Positions 6,755 through 12,202 of a stretch of 12,202 nucleotides of DNA are shown here, piece by piece. Source of the DNA: Ignavibacteriales bacterium (lineage in GTDB: Bacteria > Bacteroidota > Ignavibacteria > Ignavibacteriales > Ignavibacteriaceae); assembly GCA_027349615.1 (NCBI GenBank), contig DAIEML010000048.1, positions 1 through 12,202 on the forward strand, read 5' to 3'. The position numbers and the translations under genes were made by a program. The notes beneath the pieces are model-generated. The model worked only from the letters and a program-made list of their open reading frames with translations, ran no database searches and was not told the DNA's origin. Within the stretch, counting starts at the first letter, position 1, and each line of letters starts with the position of its first letter.

Positions 6755-7336
6755 TTGGCCTTAAGTGCGCCTTCAACCGACATTGAATTAATGCAGCGTA
6801 CCTCAAACTACGATTCCAAAGCTCTTGAAGCTTTGTACAATCGTTATTCTTCTCTCCTTTATACTTTAATAAAAAAAATCGTCGGCGATGAAACAGCAGC
6901 TGAAGAAGTTTTAAGCGGCATTTTTGCAATCATCTGGAAAAAAGCAAATTATTTTGATTTCTCAACTGAAAATGTATTCACCTGGCTTGTTACTCTTGCT
7001 AGAAATAAAGCTGTTGATACTTTAAAGCGATCTAAAGAAAATAATAATTTAGAAGCTTATACTGATGAATTTGAAATTAAATATATTCTACCTCACCTCT
7101 CTCCTTCGATAGATTCACTTGATATTAAGACCGCACTTAATTTAAAAGAGAATGTTGAAATTGCTCTTAACAAACTTACTGATGCACAGCAATATGTAAT
7201 TTATCTTGCTTTCTATGAAGGATTAACTCAAAAAGAAATTGCAGAAAAACTTAACATCCCATTGACAACTGTAAAATCGAAAATAAAAATTGCATTAAGT
7301 AATTTGAAAGAAAATTTAATTAAAGGTGAATCCTGA
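6755..7336 (+). CDS. Sigma-70 family (ECF-like) RNA polymerase sigma factor
   Basis: A 193-residue two-domain sigma factor. Region 2 covers about 20-93, with ALEALYNRYSSLLYTLIKKIVGD and the -10-recognition helix around FTWLVTLARNKAVDTLKR (75-92). Region 4 covers about 130-188, with a helix-turn-helix EGLTQKEIAEKLNIPLTTVKS (145-165) that reads the -35. Regions 1 and 3 are absent, as in ECF-type (extracytoplasmic function) sigma factors. The start is a TTG at 6755. It keeps the DIELMQR lead-in typical of this family, while the next in-frame ATG (6791) would cut it off; an in-frame stop at 6731 rules out a much longer protein. No strong Shine-Dalgarno site is present. The stop codon overlaps by one base the start of the membrane anti-sigma gene, which should hold this factor inactive until a signal arrives. 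The regulon is unknown. Confidence 0.93.
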   Translation: MALSAPSTDIELMQRTSNYDSKALEALYNRYSSLLYTLIKKIVGDETAAEEVLSGIFAIIWKKANYFDFSTENVFTWLVTLARNKAVDTLKRSKENNNLEAYTDEFEIKYILPHLSPSIDSLDIKTALNLKENVEIALNKLTDAQQYVIYLAFYEGLTQKEIAEKLNIPLTTVKSKIKIALSNLKENLIKGES

Positions 7337-8529
7337 TGGCTGCCAGCGCAGATTATAACGAACTTCTGCAGGCTTACGCATTAGGATGCCTTGATAAAGA
7401 AGATCTTTTTGCTCTTCAAGAATTTCTTGGCGAAGGCGGTGAACTATCTTGGACTGACCTAGGAGAATATCAAAACCTTACAGCTCTGCTGCCTTCAATC
7501 CTCAACATTGAATCACCAAGCTTAGAACTTAAAGACAAAGTAGCGAGAAATTTATATAGAATAAGAACCGAAAAAAGAGCAAAGCAAAATTTTACGAAGC
7601 TAAAAACCGAAGAGCCTTCTTCAAAAGAAATTTCGCAAGATGAAAAAGAAGAAAGACTTTCAAATATTTTTAAAAGAACCCGATCTTTGCTTGAAGATGA
7701 AGCCGAACAAACATTTGAAGAATTGAAGCCAAAAGAAAGTCAGAATTTAAATGTCGAAAATTTTGAATTGGTTTCTACAAAAGAAAAAGCTTTAGAAATG
7801 AGCCGACCTCCGCATGAGACTCAAATTCAAGGGAGAGAGCAGCAAGGATTTATTAAAAAGACAATTGATGAAAAAGAAGAACTTAAACCTGAAATTTCCG
7901 AAACCGAAGAAATAAATAAATCGTCTAAACAACATAAAGAAATTTCACTCACTGAAAAAAAACATTATCAGCTTCATGGAATTCAGGAAACTGAAAAGGG
8001 AAAGAAAAATAGCGGCAATTTAATACTCACAACATTTTTATTTTTAATTGCCGCCGCGGGAATAATTTTTGTTTACGTAAAAGTAACCTCTGAAGTTAAT
8101 GTTTATAAATCCGGAATAGAAAAATTAAACTTGCAAATAAAAAATCTTTCATCTCAAGTTTCTGACAACAAAGAAATTCAAAAAATACTTCAATCTAAAA
8201 ATGTAAAGATTATAAATTTGTCCGGAACAGAAATTAATAAAAGCGGATTTGGAAAGCTGATAATCAGTTTTGATAATAGTAAAGGCTTCCTTCAATTTTC
8301 TAATATGCCTGCGTTAACTTTGGATAAAACTTATCAGCTTTGGGTAATTATTAATAATAAATTTGTTTCACTTGGTGTTTTTAAAAATCTAGCTGAAGGC
8401 GAGTATTTTCAATTTACAGTTCCTGAATTGACAAATAAAGGAGAGACAAAATTTTTACTTTCGGAAGAACCTTCTACCGGTTCATCAAAACCATCAACAA
8501 AAGTTTATTTAACAGGTACACTTAATTAA
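7336..8529 (+). CDS. RskA-like membrane anti-sigma factor with long charged linker
   Basis: A 397-residue bitopic membrane protein. Residues 1-60 resemble the anti-sigma domain of RskA (YALGCLDKEDLFALQEFL), without the zinc-binding His/Cys set of ZAS-type anti-sigma factors. Residues about 75-227 are a Lys/Glu-rich linker expected to be disordered. One transmembrane helix spans 228-249 (LILTTFLFLIAAAGIIFVYV). A short coiled-coil-like stretch follows (256-290), then an extracytoplasmic RskA C-terminal domain (305-395) with its marks MPAL..KTYQLWVI (324-338), LGVF and the late SEEPSTGSSKPS. It should bind the preceding sigma factor on the cytoplasmic side and release it on an envelope signal, possibly by regulated proteolysis. 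The TGATG start-stop overlap and the AGGTG site (7324-7328) imply translational coupling. The linker, about 150 residues, is far longer than usual. Its stop overlaps that of the convergent gene. Confidence 0.88.
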   Translation: MAASADYNELLQAYALGCLDKEDLFALQEFLGEGGELSWTDLGEYQNLTALLPSILNIESPSLELKDKVARNLYRIRTEKRAKQNFTKLKTEEPSSKEISQDEKEERLSNIFKRTRSLLEDEAEQTFEELKPKESQNLNVENFELVSTKEKALEMSRPPHETQIQGREQQGFIKKTIDEKEELKPEISETEEINKSSKQHKEISLTEKKHYQLHGIQETEKGKKNSGNLILTTFLFLIAAAGIIFVYVKVTSEVNVYKSGIEKLNLQIKNLSSQVSDNKEIQKILQSKNVKIINLSGTEINKSGFGKLIISFDNSKGFLQFSNMPALTLDKTYQLWVIINNKFVSLGVFKNLAEGEYFQFTVPELTNKGETKFLLSEEPSTGSSKPSTKVYLTGTLN

Positions 8530-9044
8530 TTTTTCTCATCATTTCTTTTAATAGCTAGAAAAATAATTACTGCAATCAAAATTACTATCCAGTATTTCAA
8601 TAAAATATTATAAAAGGAAGATAAAAAAGAGCCAAGCTGCATATTTCCAACGCTTACAGAAAATACAACACCGAGCAGGATAAAAATTAAAGAAATATAT
8701 AAAACCGCTTTTTCTTTTGTGTTATCAAAAAATAACATTAAAGAACTTATGCCGAGAACTAGAAGTGCAGAAGGAAAAATTATTTTTGTGGAATAGAAAA
8801 TTTCAAAATAATTAAATATGAAAAAGATAATTCCGATTAAAAAAACAATCGAGCCAATGAATAAACGAAATTTGCTATTATTACCAAATGAAACATAAAC
8901 TGAACTGATTCCATAAAATATGAATACATAAGATAGAATTTCTTCATTCTCCAGATTTATTAATCCTAAAAATTTAAAAATTATTGCAAGCAGTAAAAAG
9001 CTTAGTGAGTACGTTAATATTGGTTGAGTTTTTTTCAAAGCCAT
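8526..9044 (-). CDS. Six-helix membrane protein, unknown function
   Basis: A 172-residue, very hydrophobic protein with six predicted transmembrane helices (about 9-28, 35-53, 59-80, 88-106, 113-132 and 149-166), short polar loops and a charged C-terminal tail KRNDEKN. The pattern of paired helices with the FPSALLVLGISSLML stretch recalls the membrane part of LiaF/LiaI-like and similar small envelope-stress proteins, but there is no conserved soluble domain and I do not assign it. It begins 14 bases after the arginase stop, with an A/T-rich leader and no Shine-Dalgarno site, so it is probably the second gene of that operon. At its 3' end the TAA overlaps that of the convergent anti-sigma gene. 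Whether it works with arginase, with the envelope-sensing anti-sigma system or alone cannot be said. Confidence 0.8.
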   Translation of the reverse strand: MALKKTQPILTYSLSFLLLAIIFKFLGLINLENEEILSYVFIFYGISSVYVSFGNNSKFRLFIGSIVFLIGIIFFIFNYFEIFYSTKIIFPSALLVLGISSLMLFFDNTKEKAVLYISLIFILLGVVFSVSVGNMQLGSFLSSFYNILLKYWIVILIAVIIFLAIKRNDEKN

Positions 9045-9058
9045 TTAGATTATATTAT

Positions 9059-9982
9059 TTATAAAATCCTTTGCCCCATTATAGATGCAACAACATCAGT
9101 TGCAAAATCTGCACTTTTATTTTGATTATCTAAAATTGGATTCACCTCAGTAACTTCCAGTGAAGAAATACAGCCACAGTCTGCTATAGATTCCATAAGA
9201 AGATGAGTTTCTCTGTAACTCAATCCGCCAGGAACCGGAGTACCAACACCAGGCGCCACTGAAGGATCAACGCTGTCAAGGTCAAAGCTTACATGTATAT
9301 GATCAACTTTCTCTTTAAACTGTTTTAATACTCTAGATATGACACGATGAATTCCTAGTTTATCAATATCAGCCATTGTGTAAACTGTAGGATTTAATTT
9401 TTTTATATTTTCTTTTTCAGGACCGTCAATACTTCTTACTCCAATCAGCGCGCAATTTTCCGGAAAAACTTTTGGCGCAAATCCGGAAAGATGTACAAGT
9501 CTTTCATTACCGATTCCTAAAGAGGCAGAAAGCGGCATTCCATGAATATTCCCGGAAGGTGTTGTTTCCTCGGTATTCATATCTGCATGAGCATCAATCC
9601 AAATTACTCCAAGCTTTAAATGATTTTTCTTGCAGTAAGATGAAATGCCGGCTATGCTTCCAACCGCCATTGAATGATCGCCGCCGATGCACAATGGAAA
9701 TTGTCCTTTTTCTAAAACTCTTTCGACTTTTGTAGCCAAAGTTTTGGCTGTTCTAATAATTTCATTTAAATATTTCAGCTTTGGATTATTTATCTTCTGC
9801 TTTTCCTTGATTTGGATATAAATATCTCCGCTATCAATAATTTTATATCCAAGCCTTTCCAGCTTTTCTTTTAGACCAGCAATCCTTAACGCCGATGGCC
9901 CCATATCAACTCCGCGCCTATCGGCTCCTAGGTCCATCGGAAAGCCAATTATATTTACAGTCTTTGATTGATTTTTTAACAT
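9059..9982 (-). CDS. rocF: Arginase
   Basis: A 307-residue ureohydrolase of normal arginase length. It hydrolyses L-arginine to ornithine and urea at a binuclear manganese centre in the cytoplasm. All six metal ligands can be seen: His103 in GGDHS, Asp130, His132 and Asp134 in WIDAHADMNT, and Asp234 and Asp236 in SFDLDSVDPS. The GNIHGMP loop (144-150) carries the catalytic-site histidine, and LEVTEVNP (275-282) holds the substrate-binding glutamate. NIHGMPLS favours true arginase over agmatinase or formimidoylglutamase. GGAA lies a few bases before the ATG. The gene is divergent from the SpoIID gene across 180 bases and is followed closely by a membrane protein gene. No ornithine- or urea-handling genes lie nearby, so its role (arginine catabolism or polyamine precursor supply) is open. 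Confidence 0.94.
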   Translation of the reverse strand: MLKNQSKTVNIIGFPMDLGADRRGVDMGPSALRIAGLKEKLERLGYKIIDSGDIYIQIKEKQKINNPKLKYLNEIIRTAKTLATKVERVLEKGQFPLCIGGDHSMAVGSIAGISSYCKKNHLKLGVIWIDAHADMNTEETTPSGNIHGMPLSASLGIGNERLVHLSGFAPKVFPENCALIGVRSIDGPEKENIKKLNPTVYTMADIDKLGIHRVISRVLKQFKEKVDHIHVSFDLDSVDPSVAPGVGTPVPGGLSYRETHLLMESIADCGCISSLEVTEVNPILDNQNKSADFATDVVASIMGQRIL

Positions 9983-10020
9983 TTAATATTTCCGGTTGAA
10001 TAAAACTTTATAAGAAATTT

Positions 10021-10034
10021 TTAACTCAAGTTAA
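10021..10034. promoter_or_regulatory. Dyad symmetry upstream of arginase (possible operator)
   Basis: TTAACT-CA-AGTTAA is a perfect 6-base inverted repeat with a 2-base centre, 38 bases upstream of the arginase ATG in the divergent arginase/SpoIID gap. Its position suits a regulator site, but A/T-rich dyads of this size arise easily by chance, and it does not match the ArgR box. The rest of the 180-base gap shows no other clear element. Confidence 0.25.
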
Positions 10035-10162
10035 ATAGTTTATCCGCAAATTCCCAATATCTAAAGCACTTATTGTCTTAAAATTAATATTCAATATGAT
10101 TATATTTAAATGCAATTTAAAACTTTTACTATTATAACTTAAATTATTGATTAAAAAAATTA

Positions 10163-11515
10163 ATGATAACTATATCTAAAGAACCAAATATCAGTGTGGG
10201 AATTCTATCTGAAAAAGTAATTAACTTTGAACTGCACGGCGACTTTAAAGTAAACGGTATGAAACAAACTTTCAGCGGAAGATTTAATGCTGAATTAAAT
10301 GATGATAGAATTATCTGCTACAAAGGGGAAGACAAAATTGAAATATCAAACGAAATAATTTTTGAACCTCAAGATCCTGAAGCCGAATCATTTTTACTTA
10401 AAGATGTAACAATTGGTGTAAAGTTTCATTGGGAAAGAAAAGAGAAAGAAAGATTTACAGGTTCTCTAAAATTATTAAAAGATAACGGGAAAATTTCTGC
10501 AATAAATATTTTACCAATTGAAAATTATCTCATCAGCGTAATTTCTTCGGAGATGAGTGCGAAAAGCTCGCTGCAGCTTTTAAAAGCTCATGCAATTATT
10601 TCGAGAAGCTGGCTTCTAGCACAGATTGAAAAATCGAAAGCGTTGAAAAAAGAAAAATCAAATTACAAAACAGTTTACAATGCTGAAGAAGAACATATAA
10701 AATGGTACGACCGCGAAGATCATAAATTATTTGATGTTTGCGCTGATGACCATTGCCAACGCTATCAGGGAATTACAAAAGTATTTACAGAAGTAGCGCG
10801 ACAAGCAGTTAAGCAAACTGCCGGAGTTGTTCTTGCAAGCGAAAATAAGATTTGCGATGCGCGTTATTCAAAATCATGCGGAGGTGTATCAGAATCTTTT
10901 GAAAATGTTTGGGAACCAATTAAGTACAACTATCTTTCGTCAATTATAGATTATAAGTTTGAGCCAGAAAATTTTGATATGGATTTTTCAAACGAATCCA
11001 ATGCGTACAAATGGATAAAAGGAAATCCGCCTGCCTTCTGCAACACAAAGGATAAGAAAATACTTTCACAAGTGCTTCTCGATTACGATCAGGAAACAAC
11101 TGATTTTTACAGATGGAAAGTAGAATATCCGCAGCAAGAAATCTCTGAAATCATAAAAACTAAATCAGGAGTTGACTTTGGCGATATTATAGATCTTGTC
11201 CCGATTGAACGCGGACTTTCTTCGCGATTGATTAAGTTGAAAATAATCGGAACTAAAAAAACTTTAATCATCGGGAAAGAGTTGGAAATCCGGCGCACTT
11301 TGTCTCTAAGCCATCTTTACAGCTCTGCATTCATAATTGAAAAAGAAGATATACGAAACGGTGTACCGCAAAAATTTATTTTAATAGGCGCAGGCTGGGG
11401 ACATGGAGTTGGGCTTTGCCAAATCGGCGCCGCAGTGATGGCAGCAAAAGGATATCAGTTCGATGAAATTCTTCTCCATTATTTTAGCAACGCAATGTTG
11501 AAAAAGATTTATTGA
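10163..11515 (+). CDS. SpoIID/LytB-domain protein, probable peptidoglycan lytic enzyme
   Basis: A 450-residue protein. An N-terminal region of about 110 residues (SVGILSEKVINFELHGDF) is followed by a SpoIID-type catalytic domain. That domain shows LPIENYLISVISSEM (117-131, Glu130 matching the catalytic glutamate of SpoIID), AHAIISRSW (142-150), a Cys/His cluster VCADDHCQRYQG (192-203) like the zinc loop of clostridial SpoIID, YSKSCGGVSE (235-244), and the closing GWGHGVGLCQIGA (411-423). SpoIID enzymes are lytic transglycosylases that act on denuded glycan strands. This one has no N-terminal signal peptide or membrane helix, and an in-frame stop at 10148 excludes a longer start, so its location is uncertain. 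A glycosyltransferase gene begins 9 bases after the stop, which suggests a shared envelope-glycan role. Endospore formation is not implied. Confidence 0.88.
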   Translation: MITISKEPNISVGILSEKVINFELHGDFKVNGMKQTFSGRFNAELNDDRIICYKGEDKIEISNEIIFEPQDPEAESFLLKDVTIGVKFHWERKEKERFTGSLKLLKDNGKISAINILPIENYLISVISSEMSAKSSLQLLKAHAIISRSWLLAQIEKSKALKKEKSNYKTVYNAEEEHIKWYDREDHKLFDVCADDHCQRYQGITKVFTEVARQAVKQTAGVVLASENKICDARYSKSCGGVSESFENVWEPIKYNYLSSIIDYKFEPENFDMDFSNESNAYKWIKGNPPAFCNTKDKKILSQVLLDYDQETTDFYRWKVEYPQQEISEIIKTKSGVDFGDIIDLVPIERGLSSRLIKLKIIGTKKTLIIGKELEIRRTLSLSHLYSSAFIIEKEDIRNGVPQKFILIGAGWGHGVGLCQIGAAVMAAKGYQFDEILLHYFSNAMLKKIY

Positions 11516-11524
11516 TTTTTATTT

Positions 11525-12202
11525 ATGAAAATTCTTTACTCTTGTCTTTCTAAAAGCTGGGGCGGAATGGAAATGTTTACTTTAACTGCAGTAAAGCAGC
11601 TAAAGAAAAAAAATATTTCTGTTGAGCTTTTGTGCATTGCAGAATCCAGAATTCATATAGAAGCAACTAACATCGGAATAATAATTCATCCGATAAAAGC
11701 TGCAGGTTATTTTCATCCTTTCAGCACTTTAAAACTGATAAGCATTATTCGCCGCGGTAAATATGATTTGATTCATACACAGGCATCCAAAGATCTTTGG
11801 CTACTTGTGCCTGCGTTGAAATTATTAAAAAGCAAAACTCCGCTTATCTTAACAAAGCAAGTCGGCTCCGCAATTGTAAAAAAGGATGCTTTGCATAAAT
11901 GGATTTACCACAGACTTACTTACGCTCTTGCAATCAGCCGGGTAATTGAAAAAAATCTAATCGATACTTGTCCGCTTACAGAAGATAAAATTAAACTTCT
12001 TCATAACGGAATTGATACGAATCGTTTTGATCCGGAGAAAGTTGATAACAAAAAAGTTAGAAAAGAATTTGATATTCGTAATGATGAAATTGTAATCGGA
12101 ATGCTTGCAAGATTCAGCCCCGGCAAAGGACACGAAGAATTTCTTTCCGCCGCAAAAGAACTGAATAAGAAATACAACAATCTAAAATTTTTAGTAGTTG
12201 GA
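11525..12202 (+). CDS. GT-B fold glycosyltransferase, GT4-like, N-terminal 226 residues (partial)
   Basis: An open frame of 226 codons from the ATG at 11525 to the window edge, with no stop. The N-terminal Rossmann half begins MKILYSCLSKSWGGMEMFTL, the acceptor-side entry with the WGG(M/A)E motif typical of GT4. It continues with YDLIHTQASKD (80-90), then the hinge LLHNGIDTNRFDP (158-170) and the start of the nucleotide-sugar half, IGMLARFSPGKGHEEFL (191-207). These are standard marks of retaining GT4 enzymes that build lipopolysaccharide, capsule or other envelope glycans using nucleotide-sugar donors at the cytoplasmic membrane face. The donor-binding EX7E motif would lie past the edge. It starts 9 bases after the SpoIID gene with no Shine-Dalgarno site and is likely in the same transcript. 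Substrate specificity cannot be inferred. Confidence 0.9.
   Translation, partial: MKILYSCLSKSWGGMEMFTLTAVKQLKKKNISVELLCIAESRIHIEATNIGIIIHPIKAAGYFHPFSTLKLISIIRRGKYDLIHTQASKDLWLLVPALKLLKSKTPLILTKQVGSAIVKKDALHKWIYHRLTYALAISRVIEKNLIDTCPLTEDKIKLLHNGIDTNRFDPEKVDNKKVRKEFDIRNDEIVIGMLARFSPGKGHEEFLSAAKELNKKYNNLKFLVVG

Noticed and set aside
6684..6929. Reverse-strand ORF of 81 codons overlapping the start of the sigma factor gene.
   Set aside because: Antisense to a conserved coding region and to its promoter; no family features.
1293..8529. Idea that the rhomboid protease cleaves the anti-sigma factor found in the same window.
   Set aside because: The genes are more than 5 kb apart in separate units and nothing in sequence links them; regulated proteolysis of anti-sigma factors usually uses site-2 proteases.
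9472..9735. Plus-strand ORF of 87 codons inside arginase.
   Set aside because: Antisense to the conserved metal-binding core; a shadow frame.
9983..10162. Possible ArgR box in the arginase/SpoIID gap.
   Set aside because: The best match has only one good half (TGAAT) and the other half is poor; not above chance in A/T-rich DNA.
11107..11298. Reverse-strand ORF of 63 codons inside the SpoIID gene.
   Set aside because: Antisense shadow with no ribosome binding site or recognisable motif.

Overview
This window reads as ordinary chromosomal DNA of an AT-rich, free-living bacterium of the Fibrobacteres-Chlorobi-Bacteroidetes (FCB) group. An Ignavibacteria-like organism (Ignavibacterium/Melioribacter type) is my best guess. 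The reasons are a strong A/T bias with A-rich leaders and often weak Shine-Dalgarno sites, exact matches to the Bacteroidetes-type -7 promoter element (TAnnTTTG) just upstream of several genes, and the gene mix: pyruvate:ferredoxin oxidoreductase, a single-RRM RNA-binding protein, an RskA-type sigma/anti-sigma pair, and a SpoIID/LytB-domain protein next to a glycosyltransferase. The lineage is inference, because no rRNA or other marker is present.

Layout. (1) 1-428, minus: N-terminus of a nifJ-type pyruvate:ferredoxin oxidoreductase running off the left edge. (2) 429-755: intergenic, with a promoter for nifJ, a doubtful 52-aa minus-strand ORF and a promoter for the next operon. (3) 756-1287, plus: glutaredoxin then GroES, a two-gene operon closed by a hairpin terminator that lies inside the 3' end of the convergent gene. 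(4) 1293-1970, minus: rhomboid-family intramembrane protease. (5) 2227-2478, minus: small RRM RNA-binding protein with a GTG start, with one intrinsic terminator after it and another just before its ribosome binding site. (6) 2654-6601, minus: alaS-radA operon. (7) 6755-8529, plus, divergent from alaS: sigma-70-family (ECF-like) factor with a TTG start, overlapping by one base the gene for its membrane anti-sigma factor. (8) 8526-9982, minus: arginase followed by a six-helix membrane protein of unknown role, converging on the anti-sigma gene with overlapping stop codons. (9) 10163-12202, plus: SpoIID/LytB-domain protein followed 9 bases later by a GT-B glycosyltransferase cut off by the right edge.

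The genes form several short units rather than one pathway: central carbon metabolism (nifJ), redox and protein folding (grx-groS), translation and DNA repair (alaS-radA), envelope-linked signalling (sigma/anti-sigma), arginine breakdown (arginase), and probably cell-envelope glycan work (SpoIID plus glycosyltransferase). I see no insertion sequence, CRISPR array, phage gene, toxin-antitoxin pair, defence island, tRNA or rRNA.

I did not find a convincing undescribed system. The observations most worth a second look are the terminator-like hairpin in the leader of the RRM gene, the long charged linker of the RskA-like anti-sigma factor, the SpoIID protein without a signal peptide, the glutaredoxin-GroES pair without groEL, and the start-site corrections supported by promoter motifs.
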